Assembly: GCA_963770155.1 (NCBI GenBank)
Contig: CAVYOE010000001.1
Span: 1,364,001-1,428,000 of the forward strand
Source of the DNA: CAVYOE01 sp963770155
GTDB lineage: Bacteria > Actinomycetota > Thermoleophilia > Solirubrobacterales > 70-9
DNA: 64,000 nt
Reading direction: 5' to 3'
Shown: positions 25,641-34,115 of the stretch, piece after piece
Numbering within the stretch: the stretch's first letter is position 1
Layout of the letters: each line of letters starts with the position of its first letter
Translations under genes and position numbers: made by a program
The notes under the pieces: model-generated
What the model was told of the DNA's origin: nothing
Seen by the model: the letters and a program-made list of their open reading frames with translations, nothing else
Database searches by the model: none

Positions 25641-27108
25641 GAGCGCGCCCATTCTTGCGGAAGTGGGCAACGACTAGGGCGACCGCCCCGCATCCGGAGA
25701 ATGCAGCCAGTCCCAGCGCCCACCCACCCCAGACGTCGCTCAAGAAGTGGGCGTCGAGGAAGACGCGGGTCAACCCGACCAGGGCGGCGACGATGATTCC
25801 GGCGACGATCAGGGTGGTGCGGACCGTGATCCCCGGCTCCCAGCGCAGGCTCAGGGTGACCGCGAGCCAGACCCAAAAGGTGGAGTACGAAGCGTGCGCA
25901 CTGGGGAATGCGAACCCGTCGACGTCGACCAGCGGCGCGTCCGGGCGAGGCCGCTCGATCGTCTCCTTGAGGACGTCAGTGCCGACGACGATGACCGCCA
26001 TGCCGGCGACCAGGACCCAGACCTCGTCCCAGCGACCCTGTCCCCCCAGGGTGACCGCCGCCAGCAGTGCCAGCGGCAGCACCACCCAGGAAGCGCCGAA
26101 GGCGGTGACGACCTTGGCGAGATCGATCAGCCAGCTCATCCCGTCGCGCAGATCCTCAGACCACCGCGCGGCGGTGCCGTCGCCGGGCGTCGGGCCGAAG
26201 TCGCCCGAGACGATGCCCGCGTAGGAGACGAGAACGAACAGGCTGACCGCGAACACCGCGAGCAGGGTGGTGAGCTCGAGTCCGAGCTGCCCGGGGGTAA
26301 TCCGGTTCCAGAGGAACTCGGCCTGAGGGCGCATGCGCCTGCCCCAGCCGACCAGGGGCCGCAGCCAAGGCCGCCTCTCCATCCCCTCCACCAGCCGGCG
26401 CCGGTTCTCCGGCACCTGCAGGCGGCGCACGATCAGCGTGATCACAACGATCGCCCCGACCACGAAGCCGAACAGGAGGAGCCCGCGGCCGACCAGGTCG
26501 GCGACCGTGTTGATGCTCTGCGAGGCGAAGTAACCGACCAGGATCAGGCCGGTCGCCCAGATGCCGGTGCCGAGGATGCTGTACGGCACGAACGCCGAGT
26601 AGCGCATGTTCGAGGTGCCGGCGATGAACGGAGCCAGTGCGCGAACCAGCCCGATGAAGCGTCCGATCAGGATCGTCTTGCCGCCGTGGCGCTGGAAGTA
26701 CGACTCGACCTGATGGAGACGCTCCTCGGTGATCCCGACCCGGGGGCCGTGCCGCACGAGGAACTGGCGGCCGAGCTTCTGGCCGAGGAGGAAGCTGACC
26801 GAGTCGCCGGCCCAGGCGCTGAACCAGGTCACCGCAAGGATCAGCGGCAGCGAGATATCGCCCTGCCCGGCAACAGCGCCGCCGAGGATGACGGTGAACT
26901 CGCCCGGGGCAACCAGGCCGACGAAGGCGCCGGTCTCGAGGAAGGCGAGACCGCCGACGAGGAGGTAGGTCCATGAGCCGAGCGAGTCCGCAAGGTCCTG
27001 GATCAGCTCCTCGAGGTTGACGCTGGGCAGCGAGTCGCGGAAGAGGAAGACGATCAGCGCGATCGCGCCGATGAAGATCAGGGTGTTGCGGTGGCCGCCG
27101 TGTCTCAT
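25627..27108 (-). CDS. DedA-PAP2 fusion membrane protein
   Basis: A 493-residue fusion of two membrane modules. Residues about 35-215 are a DedA/SNARE-associated domain (FLETGAFVGLVAPGEFTVIL, GRFIGLVRALAPFIAGTSNM), the family that includes UptA-type undecaprenyl-phosphate and phospholipid translocases. Residues about 310-480 are a PAP2 lipid phosphatase with all three signature pieces: KETIERPRP, FPSAHAS and RVFLDAHFLSDVWGG. Together they could dephosphorylate a polyprenyl or phosphatidate pyrophosphate and move the product across the membrane (inference). The start overlaps the ispE stop by four bases, linking it to isoprenoid synthesis in the same transcript. Confidence 0.88.
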   Translation of the reverse strand: MRHGGHRNTLIFIGAIALIVFLFRDSLPSVNLEELIQDLADSLGSWTYLLVGGLAFLETGAFVGLVAPGEFTVILGGAVAGQGDISLPLILAVTWFSAWAGDSVSFLLGQKLGRQFLVRHGPRVGITEERLHQVESYFQRHGGKTILIGRFIGLVRALAPFIAGTSNMRYSAFVPYSILGTGIWATGLILVGYFASQSINTVADLVGRGLLLFGFVVGAIVVITLIVRRLQVPENRRRLVEGMERRPWLRPLVGWGRRMRPQAEFLWNRITPGQLGLELTTLLAVFAVSLFVLVSYAGIVSGDFGPTPGDGTAARWSEDLRDGMSWLIDLAKVVTAFGASWVVLPLALLAAVTLGGQGRWDEVWVLVAGMAVIVVGTDVLKETIERPRPDAPLVDVDGFAFPSAHASYSTFWVWLAVTLSLRWEPGITVRTTLIVAGIIVAALVGLTRVFLDAHFLSDVWGGWALGLAAFSGCGAVALVVAHFRKNGRAHESA

Positions 27109-27944
27109 CCGGGCCTCGGGGTTGCCGCTATCGCGGTGGGGAGATCGGCGCGGATCTTCTCGGCGGCGCCCTCGGCCGCGCCGGCGCTCTCGAACAGGCC
27201 GAAGACTGTGGGGCCCGACCCGGTGACCAGGGCGCGGGCCGAATCGGCGCGCTCGAGGGCCTCGAGCGCATCGGCGATCTCCGGACGCAGCGCGAGGGCG
27301 GCCGCCTGCAGGTCGTTGACGAGCAGGTCGAGATAGACCAGTGGAGAATCGCCGTCGGTGGTCGCGTCGCGGAGCTTGCGGCGGATCGACTCGAGCTCGG
27401 TGGCGCCGCGGCCTTGGCCGAGCCGGTCGGCTTCCGCGTACACGTCCGCGGTCGCCAGGCCCTCCTGCTGGGGGATGAGGACGACGGCGTGCTGGCCGAG
27501 GTCGGGAAGCGGCTCGACCACCTCGCCCGCCCCGGCGACGAGGCAGGCCCGCGGCTGCAGCTGGGACGGGACGTCGGCGCCGACCTCTGCGGCGAGCTCG
27601 CGGATCCCCTCGACCTCGCCGCGGGCCAGCCGGAGGACCGCGGCGGCATCGGCGCTGCCGCCGCCAAGGCCCGCCGCGACCGGCACCCGCTTGCTGATCT
27701 CGATTCGCAAGGGGGGCTCGTTCCAGTCCCGGGCGCGAAGAGCCTCGAGCGCCTTTGACGCAAGATTGGGACCGTCCACGTCCGGGCAGATGACCTCGTC
27801 CTCCCCGCCCGGCACCTCCTCAACGGTGAGCTCGTCGACCAGCTCGAGGGGTTCGAACAGGGAGGCGATCTCGTGCAGGCCGTCGTCGCGCTGCGCTCCG
27901 ACGTAGAGGCAGAGGTTGAGCTTGGCCGGTGCCTCGAGCAGCAC
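27105..27944 (-). CDS. ispE: 4-diphosphocytidyl-2-C-methyl-D-erythritol kinase
   Basis: IspE phosphorylates CDP-ME in the MEP isoprenoid pathway. The 279-residue GHMP kinase shows APAKLNLCLYVG, the ATP loop VPVAAGLGGGSADAAAVLRL, and motif 3 ALVTGSGPTVFGLF. The start is a GTG right after the rsmA TAA; GGAGGAG six bases upstream (inside the last rsmA codons) is a strong ribosome site. The rsmA-ispE pair is part of the conserved backbone, and the downstream overlap with the DedA-PAP2 gene ties precursor synthesis to polyprenyl-lipid handling. Confidence 0.94.
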   Translation of the reverse strand: MLLEAPAKLNLCLYVGAQRDDGLHEIASLFEPLELVDELTVEEVPGGEDEVICPDVDGPNLASKALEALRARDWNEPPLRIEISKRVPVAAGLGGGSADAAAVLRLARGEVEGIRELAAEVGADVPSQLQPRACLVAGAGEVVEPLPDLGQHAVVLIPQQEGLATADVYAEADRLGQGRGATELESIRRKLRDATTDGDSPLVYLDLLVNDLQAAALALRPEIADALEALERADSARALVTGSGPTVFGLFESAGAAEGAAEKIRADLPTAIAATPRPG

Positions 27945-28757
27945 TTATGTCTCCTCCTGGTCGTCGGCCAGGTGCTCGGCAAGACGGACGAAGTCTTCGG
28001 GGGAGAGCGATTCGGCGCGTGCGTCCGCCGGCAGCCCGGCGGCGTCGAGCGCGGCGAGGGCGCGCTCGCGCCCTCCCTCCGCGGCGTGCTCGAGCGAGCG
28101 GGCCAGCGACTTTCGCCGGTGGGCAAAGGCTTCGCGCACGAGACGGCGGACCGGATCCGGCGCCGCCGGGCCGCGGCGCTCGAGCCGGAGCAGGGCCGAA
28201 TCGACCCGGGGCGGCGGGTCGAATACAGCGCGGTCGACCTTGCGCAGCATCCGCACCTCGCAGGCAAGCTGGACGATGACGCTGGGAGCGCCGTAGGTGC
28301 GGCTACCCGGCCCGGCCCGGAGGCGGTCGGCGATCTCGCGCTGGATCAGCACGGTCCAGGAGGTGACGCCTGGCAGCTCCTCGACGGTGCGGATCAGCAG
28401 CGGGGTCGCGATCGAATAGGGCAGGTTGGAGACAACCGCTGTCGGGCTTGGCTCCAGGGCCGCCAGATCGAGCTTCAGCGCGTCACCCCAGTGCAGCTCG
28501 ACGTTGCCGGCGGACTCGGCCAGCGGTGCCAGCTCGGCCTCGAGCCGGCGGTCGAGCTCGATCACGTGAACGCGGGCGACCTGCGGAGCAAGCACCTCGG
28601 TCAGGGCGCCGCCGCCTCCCCCGACCTCGAGCACGACATCACCCTCTCCCACTTTCGAATCGCGAACGATCGCCTCGAGGAGATTGGGGTCGCGAAGAAA
28701 GTTCTGGCCGAGGCGCCGCCGCTGCCGGCCCCTCGCCGTGGGGGAGCCCCTCACCAT
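27945..28757 (-). CDS. rsmA: 16S rRNA dimethyladenosine transferase
   Basis: RsmA (KsgA) dimethylates two adjacent adenines in the 3' helix of 16S rRNA. The 270-residue protein contains RRLGQNFLRDPNLLEAIV, the SAM loop VVLEVGGGGGALTEVL, and the NPPY-type motif here as VVSNLPYSIATPLL (NLPY), which is normal for the family. VQLACEVRMLRKV and FDPPPRVDSALLRL complete the signature. The ATG at 28757 (MVRGSPTARGRQRRRLGQNF) lies eight bases from the tatD stop codon. It forms the tatD-rsmA-ispE unit. Confidence 0.95.
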   Translation of the reverse strand: MVRGSPTARGRQRRRLGQNFLRDPNLLEAIVRDSKVGEGDVVLEVGGGGGALTEVLAPQVARVHVIELDRRLEAELAPLAESAGNVELHWGDALKLDLAALEPSPTAVVSNLPYSIATPLLIRTVEELPGVTSWTVLIQREIADRLRAGPGSRTYGAPSVIVQLACEVRMLRKVDRAVFDPPPRVDSALLRLERRGPAAPDPVRRLVREAFAHRRKSLARSLEHAAEGGRERALAALDAAGLPADARAESLSPEDFVRLAEHLADDQEET

Positions 28758-28764
28758 TTGACCA

Positions 28765-29535
28765 TCACCATGAGAACACCCGCGCCGCGTTCGATTCCAC
28801 CAGGCGCTCGAGCTCATCGGCCGAGACCCCCCGCTCGGCCGCAACCACCTCGGCGGTGGCGACGACGTTCGCGGGCTGGTTCGGCTTGCCGCGGACAGGC
28901 TGCGGCGCGAGGTAGGGGCAGTCGGTCTCGACCAGCAGCAGCTCGTCGGGGACCCGGCGCATCGCGTCGCGCAGGTCCGCCGCGTTCGGGTAGGTGACGT
29001 TGCCGGCGAAAGAGCAGTACCAGCCATGCTCAGCGGCGGTCTCGACCTCGTAGGCATCCGCCGAGAAGCAGTGGAGGATGACCGTGACGCCGTCGGCGCG
29101 ATCGGACAGTGTCTTCATGACCTCGTCCCCGGGTTGATCAGAATCGGGCCGGTTGCGAGTATGGATCACCAGCGGCTTCCCGACCCGGCCGGCGATCTCG
29201 ATCTGCGCGGCGAAGGCTGCCCGCTGCTCTTCGAACGGCGCACGTTCGCGGTAGAGGTCGAGCCCGGTCTCGCCGATCGCGGCGACGCGGGGATGGCCGG
29301 CGAGCTCCTCGATCGACGCGGCGGCGCCGTCGTCGAAGCCGGCGGCCGAGTTTGGGTGGCGGCCGACACACGCCAGCACCTCCTCATGAGCCTCAGCGTG
29401 CTCGATCGCCTCTGCGTTCGAGCTCTCGTCGAGGCCCACGGTGAGGATGCGCCGCACCCCCGCCTCGCGCGCAGCCGTGACCAGCTCCTCGGCCCCGGGC
29501 TCGCAGAGCCCGAGGTGAGCGTGCGTATCGACCAC
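28765..29535 (-). CDS. tatD: TatD-family metal-dependent DNase
   Basis: TatD proteins are TIM-barrel amidohydrolase-fold nucleases with 3'-5' exonuclease activity. The 256-residue protein keeps the metal ligands: MVDTHAHL, AIGETGLDLY, KPLVIHTRN, VILHCFSADAYE and VETDCPYLAPQPVRG. Translation starts at GTG 29535, with a TAGACT box seven bases upstream, so it probably heads the tatD-rsmA-ispE-DedA transcript. Its place between metG and rsmA matches the Bacillus (yabD) and Mycobacterium order. Confidence 0.93.
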   Translation of the reverse strand: MVDTHAHLGLCEPGAEELVTAAREAGVRRILTVGLDESSNAEAIEHAEAHEEVLACVGRHPNSAAGFDDGAAASIEELAGHPRVAAIGETGLDLYRERAPFEEQRAAFAAQIEIAGRVGKPLVIHTRNRPDSDQPGDEVMKTLSDRADGVTVILHCFSADAYEVETAAEHGWYCSFAGNVTYPNAADLRDAMRRVPDELLLVETDCPYLAPQPVRGKPNQPANVVATAEVVAAERGVSADELERLVESNAARVFSW

Positions 29536-29542
29536 GGGCCGG

Positions 29543-29548
29543 AGTCTA
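29543..29548 (-). promoter_or_regulatory. Candidate -10 box (TAGACT) for tatD-rsmA-ispE
   Basis: TAGACT on the minus strand ends seven bases before the tatD GTG, consistent with a leaderless or nearly leaderless transcript for this operon. Confidence 0.38.
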
Positions 29549-29562
29549 GGCTCGGCCGATGA

Positions 29563-30630
29563 CTAAGCGGATTCGTCCCCGTCGAGGGGCGAGGTGCACT
29601 GCGGATCGCGGTTCGCGTAGCCGGGGTTGCCGGTGTCGACCACGAAGTCGATCTTCCCGTCGCCGTCGTTGTCCATGCCGTCGTCGCAGGGAAACCCGAG
29701 CTCGCGCTCGTTCGTGTCGTTGGCCTGGTTGCAGCCGGTGTCGGCGGGGTGGTCGGCCGCTCCGTCGCCGTCGATGTCGAGGCCGTCGCTGCATTGGGGG
29801 ACAATGGTGATGGCGACCTGCCCTATGTCAGTCAACCCACCCGAGTCCTGGACCGTGTAGTCGAACCCGCCGCCGGTACCGAAGGTCGAAGGCGTTGGCG
29901 TGAAGTACGGCGTCCCCGCAACGAGGCTGGCGGTGCCGTTGGAGTCGTTGGTGACGTTGATGATCGTCAAGACGTCACCGAAGGCCAGGTCGGGATCGGT
30001 GTCGTTGCCGGTCAGGCCGGTGATCGGATTGTTGGTCGTATCTGAGGACACGGTCCGCACGTCATCGACCGCTATTGGCCCCCCGTCGTTGACACAGGTC
30101 ACAGTCACGGCGACGATCGCCGTCGACCCGCCGTTCAGGGTGTAGGTGAAGGTCGCGGGGGTGGTGCCCGGCGGGCTGTTGCAGTAGTTGGCGTTCGGCG
30201 TGAAGGTGAGTCCGCTACCCCCGCCGGTTATCGCAACAGTCCCTGCGGATCCGTCGGTCTTCGAGACGATCGTTTTAGGGTCGCCCTCGGGATCGGTGTC
30301 GTTGGCCAGCACGTCGATCGCGGTCGCTGCGGCGTCCTCGGCGATCGTGGCGTTGTCGCCGACCGCGGTCGGCGCGGCGTTACCCGGAGGTGTCGGCGTG
30401 GGCGCCGGTGCCGGCGCCGGGACGGGGATCGGCGCTACCACCTTCCTGCACTTCTTCTTCTTTTTCTTCTTCTTCTTGCACTTCTTGGCGGCAGTCGCCG
30501 TCGCATCGGCCCCTCGACCGGCCAGCGAGCCCGCCACTGCAGCGGAGCCCCCAAGACACAGACAGAGAAGCCCGACGAGGATCAATTTCCCGGCTAAGTG
30601 ACCCCTGATCACGGCCAAAAGAATACTCAA
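29563..30630 (-). CDS. Secreted Ig-like/cadherin-type repeat protein with poly-lysine motif
   Basis: A 355-residue exported protein. The N-terminal signal (LILVGLLCLCLGGSAAVAGS) is followed by a poly-lysine cluster with flanking Cys (KKCKKKKKKKKKCRK), a Pro/Ala linker (VPAPAPAPTPTPP) and two tandem Ig-like modules of the VCBS/cadherin type (IDVLANDTDPEGDP and LTGNDTDPDLAFGD). A Cys-rich Asp/Gly region at the C terminus (DGLDIDGDGAADHPADTGC, DGMDNDGDGKIDFV) probably binds calcium. Translation starts at a TTG overlapping the DUF2855 stop (TTGA), so the two are coupled. The function is unknown; it is probably a surface protein. Confidence 0.7.
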   Translation of the reverse strand: MSILLAVIRGHLAGKLILVGLLCLCLGGSAAVAGSLAGRGADATATAAKKCKKKKKKKKKCRKVVAPIPVPAPAPAPTPTPPGNAAPTAVGDNATIAEDAAATAIDVLANDTDPEGDPKTIVSKTDGSAGTVAITGGGSGLTFTPNANYCNSPPGTTPATFTYTLNGGSTAIVAVTVTCVNDGGPIAVDDVRTVSSDTTNNPITGLTGNDTDPDLAFGDVLTIINVTNDSNGTASLVAGTPYFTPTPSTFGTGGGFDYTVQDSGGLTDIGQVAITIVPQCSDGLDIDGDGAADHPADTGCNQANDTNERELGFPCDDGMDNDGDGKIDFVVDTGNPGYANRDPQCTSPLDGDESA

Positions 30631-31709
30631 GCCGGTTTCAGGATGTGACCTACAGACGGCTCGATCTTGCCTTCGAGAAGCTCGAGGTAGGTCTTCATCA
30701 ACGCGTCCGGCCCTTCAGCCTGGCGAACGTCGAGCCAGCCGGCGGCCCACTCGGCGAAGGGGATCCAGGCAGAGGCGACCCGGTTGTCGAGCTCGGCGGT
30801 GCCCCAGTCCCTGCCCCGCTTCTTGATCCGGTCGGGGGCGAAGAAGAAGACCGGCTTCGGGCCGGGCAGGCCCCCCGCGCCCTTGGCGAGCTGGTCCCAG
30901 TGGGTGGCGCCGATCACCGAGCTGTGGGCGAGCCGGTCCCCGAAATGACCGTGAATCGCGGCCCGCACGTCACCATCCCCGGAGAAGTCCGCGTAGACCA
31001 CCTGTTCGTCGGGCAGCGAGCCGATCTGCTCATAGGTGGCGACCTTGCCGTAGATGCCGAGCCGCTCGACGAAATCCACGTTGCCCGGCGAGGTGAGCCC
31101 GATCAGCTCGAGGTCCTCGTCCCGCTGCGCAAGCAGGAAGGCTGCGATCAGCGCCGTCTTGCTGGAGGCGCTCGAGATCACGATCGTCCTCGCGTCGAAG
31201 AAACCCTCGTCGGCGATCAAGTCGTCGACCAGGAACGACGTGTAGAAGAGCGGCCAGAAGAGAATCTGCTCGTCCTCGCGGTCGTCCGCATGGATGGGAT
31301 CGGAATCGACGTTGCGGTAGCCGTGGTAGGCCGAGGGCAGCTCTGCCCGGTGAGCAGCGGCGTCGACAAAGCCACGCTCATTGACCCGGTCGGGCTTCAC
31401 AACGAGATGCGGTGACGGGGGCAGGTATCCGTAGACGCGGTCCCCCGCTCTCATGCCGGTGTTGCCGGGGTCAGCGACCTCGGCAAAGCCCCAGACCGGC
31501 ATCCGCCCCCACTCCCGCGCCCCCTCGCCCCCGACCGGGAAGTGGTCCCAGTACTTCATACCCTCGCCGAAGACGGCGTAGGTGATGTTGTTGGACGTCA
31601 ATCCGAACCGGTCGACCTGCAGCAGGGCTTCGCCGGCGCTCAAATCCGGTGCCGCGCTGTCAACGAACCGGCACTGATGCAGGTCGTCGCGCCGAATCAG
31701 AAAATCCAT
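30627..31709 (-). CDS. DUF2855 family protein (MDR-like fold)
   Basis: A 360-residue protein matching what I know of DUF2855, a family distantly like medium-chain dehydrogenases: NNITYAVFGEGMKYWDHFPV, the GroES-like core MPVWGFAEVADPGNTGMRAG, FWPLFYTSFLVDDLIADEGF and the cofactor-region TIVISSASSKTALIAAFLLA. The biochemical role is unknown. It sits between metG (gap 13 bases) and the Ig-like gene (overlap). No zinc-binding Cys cluster of true alcohol dehydrogenases is seen. Confidence 0.8.
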   Translation of the reverse strand: MDFLIRRDDLHQCRFVDSAAPDLSAGEALLQVDRFGLTSNNITYAVFGEGMKYWDHFPVGGEGAREWGRMPVWGFAEVADPGNTGMRAGDRVYGYLPPSPHLVVKPDRVNERGFVDAAAHRAELPSAYHGYRNVDSDPIHADDREDEQILFWPLFYTSFLVDDLIADEGFFDARTIVISSASSKTALIAAFLLAQRDEDLELIGLTSPGNVDFVERLGIYGKVATYEQIGSLPDEQVVYADFSGDGDVRAAIHGHFGDRLAHSSVIGATHWDQLAKGAGGLPGPKPVFFFAPDRIKKRGRDWGTAELDNRVASAWIPFAEWAAGWLDVRQAEGPDALMKTYLELLEGKIEPSVGHILKPA

Positions 31710-31722
31710 AGTTAGGCCACCG

Positions 31723-33237
31723 TCAGGAGGACTCGGCGGCCGGCTCGAGCTTCGGGAAGAGCGGGTCGAGTTTCTCTGTCTGCTGGCCGCCGCCGCGCGA
31801 GCCGAACTCGGCCAGCTCCCGGCCCTCCTCGCCGACCGCGCCGAGCAGCTTCTCGGCGGTCTCCGGCATGTAGGGCAGCAGGAGCAGCGTTGTCACCCGC
31901 AGCCCCTCCGCCAGCCCGTAGAGAACCGAGTCGAGCCGGCCGGACGAGCTCTCGTCCTTGGCGAGGTCCCACGGGCGGGTCTCCTCCACGTACTGGTTCA
32001 GGCGCCGGACGAGCTTCCAGATCGCCTCCAGCCCCTCGGTCAGCTCCACCTGGTCGAACAGCTCCCGGATCTGGTCCGGCGCGCCCGCAAACGCCGTGGC
32101 CAGCTCCGGCTCCGCTTCGGCCTCCGGGACGACCCCGTCGCGGTAGCGGTCGATCATCGCCAGGGCGCGGTTGGCGAGGTTGCCGTACTCGTTGGCGAGC
32201 TCGGCCTCGTAGCGGGCCTCGAATCCGGCCGCCGAGACCGATCCGTCCTGGCCGAAAGAGACCTCCCGGAAGCAGTAGTAGCGCAAAGGGTCGGCGCCGA
32301 AGCGCTCGATCACCTCGAACGGGTCGAGCACGTTTCCGAGCGACTTCGACATCTTCTGCCCCTCCATCAGGAGGTATCCGTGGATCACCATCCGCTTCGG
32401 CAGCGGGATCTCGGCGGCCCAGAGCAGTGCCGGCCAGTAGACGGCGTGGAACTTGAGGATGTCCTTGGCCATCACGTGAAGATCGGGGGGCCAGTACTCG
32501 CCGGTCAGATCCTCCCCCTCCCGCGCGTAGGTGAGGCCGGTGACGTAGTTGAGCAGCGCGTCCCACCAGACATAGATCACCTGCTCGGTGTCCCAGGGAA
32601 GCGGCACCCCCCACCCCAGCTTCGGGCGGGAGAGCGAAACGTCCTGCAGCCCCTGCTTGATGAACCCGACCGCCTCGTTGCGCCGGAAGTCGGGGATGAC
32701 GAAGCCCGGGTTCTCTGCATAGAGAGATTCGAGCTGCTCCTGGAAGGCGGAGAGCTTGAAGAACCAGTTCTCCTCCTTCTCGCGGTCGAGCTCGATTCCG
32801 TGGATCGGACATTTGTTGCCGGCGGCGATCTCGGACTCGGTCTTGAAGTCGGCGCAGCGAGGGCAGTACCAGCCCTCGTAGTTGCCCTCGTAGACATAGC
32901 CGTTGTCGTGGACCCGCTGGATGATCTCCTGGACCTTGGCCACGTGCTCGGCGTCGGTGGTCCGGATGAAGAAATCCTCGGACACGTTGATCTGGGGCAT
33001 CAGCTCTTTGAACCGGGGGGCGTTGCGGTCGGCGAGCTGCTGCGGCTCGAGCCCCTGCTCCTCGGCGGCGCGGGCGGTGGGCTCGCCGTGCTCGTCGGTA
33101 CCGGTCTGGAAGAAGACCTCCTCCCCGCGCTGGCGCATGTGGCGGGCGACGATGTCGGCGGCGATCGTCGAGTAGGCGTGGCCGAGGTGCGGCTCGGCAT
33201 TGACGTAATAGATCGGCGTGGTTACGAAGTAGCCCAC
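31723..33237 (-). CDS. metG: Methionyl-tRNA synthetase
   Basis: Class I synthetase charging tRNA-Met. The 504-residue protein has HIGH as PHLGHAY, KMSKS as GQKMSKSLGN, a single zinc-knuckle region (CPRCADF followed by CPIHG), and the specificity elements TGTDEHGEPTARAA and YVWWDALLNYVTGL. It ends after the anticodon-binding helical domain without the C-terminal tRNA-binding EMAP extension. The start is GTG 33237 (MGYFVTTPIYYVNAEPHLGH); a TATGCT box exactly six bases upstream supports both start and a leaderless message. It follows rsmI and precedes DUF2855. Confidence 0.95.
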   Translation of the reverse strand: MGYFVTTPIYYVNAEPHLGHAYSTIAADIVARHMRQRGEEVFFQTGTDEHGEPTARAAEEQGLEPQQLADRNAPRFKELMPQINVSEDFFIRTTDAEHVAKVQEIIQRVHDNGYVYEGNYEGWYCPRCADFKTESEIAAGNKCPIHGIELDREKEENWFFKLSAFQEQLESLYAENPGFVIPDFRRNEAVGFIKQGLQDVSLSRPKLGWGVPLPWDTEQVIYVWWDALLNYVTGLTYAREGEDLTGEYWPPDLHVMAKDILKFHAVYWPALLWAAEIPLPKRMVIHGYLLMEGQKMSKSLGNVLDPFEVIERFGADPLRYYCFREVSFGQDGSVSAAGFEARYEAELANEYGNLANRALAMIDRYRDGVVPEAEAEPELATAFAGAPDQIRELFDQVELTEGLEAIWKLVRRLNQYVEETRPWDLAKDESSSGRLDSVLYGLAEGLRVTTLLLLPYMPETAEKLLGAVGEEGRELAEFGSRGGGQQTEKLDPLFPKLEPAAESS

Positions 33238-33243
33238 TCGCTG

Positions 33244-33249
33244 AGCATA
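33244..33249 (-). promoter_or_regulatory. Candidate -10 box (TATGCT) for metG
   Basis: TATGCT on the minus strand is followed by six bases (CAGCGA) and then the metG GTG. It would give metG its own leaderless transcript independent of rsmI. Confidence 0.42.
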
Positions 33250-33287
33250 TGCGGGCGCTTCGCTGCGGCCGGGGCTAGTCGCTTGGA

Positions 33288-34115
33288 CTAGCGGCGAGGA
33301 TCGCGGCCGGTCAGGTGGCGGTAGAGATCGTTCGCCGGAACCCCGGTCAGAGCCGAGACGACGCTGGCAGCGGCGCGCGGCTTGGCGCCGGAGCGGACCA
33401 GCCCGCGGAGCGCATCGACGGCGAAGCCGATGTCGGGTGTCTCGGCGGCGCCGCCCGGTCCGATCACCAGGACGATCTCGCCGCGGAGGTCCTCCCCCGG
33501 CTGGAACTTCCGCGAGAGCTCGCCCAGCGTGCCACGCGCGATCTCCTCGTGCAGCTTGGTCAGCTCGCGACAGACCGCCGCCGGCCGGTCGGGCGCCAGG
33601 GTCGCCAGCGCCTTCAGCGACTCGGCGATCCGCCGCGGCGATTCGAACGCGACCACGGTCTCGGTCGAGCGCAGGACCCGCTCGAGCTCCCCGGCCCGGC
33701 GCGGGAGGAAGCCCTCGAACCGCCACTTGTGGCACGGCAGGCCCGAGGCGACCACCGCGGCGGTCACCGACGAGGCTCCCGGCAGGACTTCGACCTCGAG
33801 GTCGCGGTCGATGCAGGCCCGGACCAGGCGGTAACCCGGGTCGGAGATGCCGGGTGTGCCGGCATCGGAGATCAGGGCGACGTTGGCACCGCGCTCGATC
33901 TGCTGGGCGATCTCGCGTGAGCGCTCGACCTCGTTGCCCTCGTGGTTGGAGATGAACGGTGGCGCCCGCAACTCGAGCAGCTCGAACAGGCGGCCGGCGC
34001 GGCGGGTGTCCTCGCAGGCGACCAGGTCGGCGGAGGCGAGAGCTTCGCGAGCTCGCGGCGTCAGGTCGCCGAGATTGCCGATCGGGGTGGGACAGACCGT
34101 GAGGCGGCCCGGCAT
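33288..34115 (-). CDS. rsmI: 16S rRNA (cytidine(1402)-2'-O)-methyltransferase
   Basis: RsmI methylates the 2'-O of C1402 in the 16S decoding centre. The 275-residue protein has the tetrapyrrole-methylase fold signatures LTVCPTPIGNLGDLTPRA, VACEDTRRAGRLFELL, ISNHEGNE, ALISDAGTPGISDPGYRLVR and VLPGASSVTAAVVASGLPC, plus the RsmI-specific KWRFEGFLPRR. The ATG abuts the ROK glucokinase stop, so the two are cotranscribed. Its location just before metG mirrors Bacillus yabC-metS. Confidence 0.95.
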   Translation of the reverse strand: MPGRLTVCPTPIGNLGDLTPRAREALASADLVACEDTRRAGRLFELLELRAPPFISNHEGNEVERSREIAQQIERGANVALISDAGTPGISDPGYRLVRACIDRDLEVEVLPGASSVTAAVVASGLPCHKWRFEGFLPRRAGELERVLRSTETVVAFESPRRIAESLKALATLAPDRPAAVCRELTKLHEEIARGTLGELSRKFQPGEDLRGEIVLVIGPGGAAETPDIGFAVDALRGLVRSGAKPRAAASVVSALTGVPANDLYRHLTGRDPRR

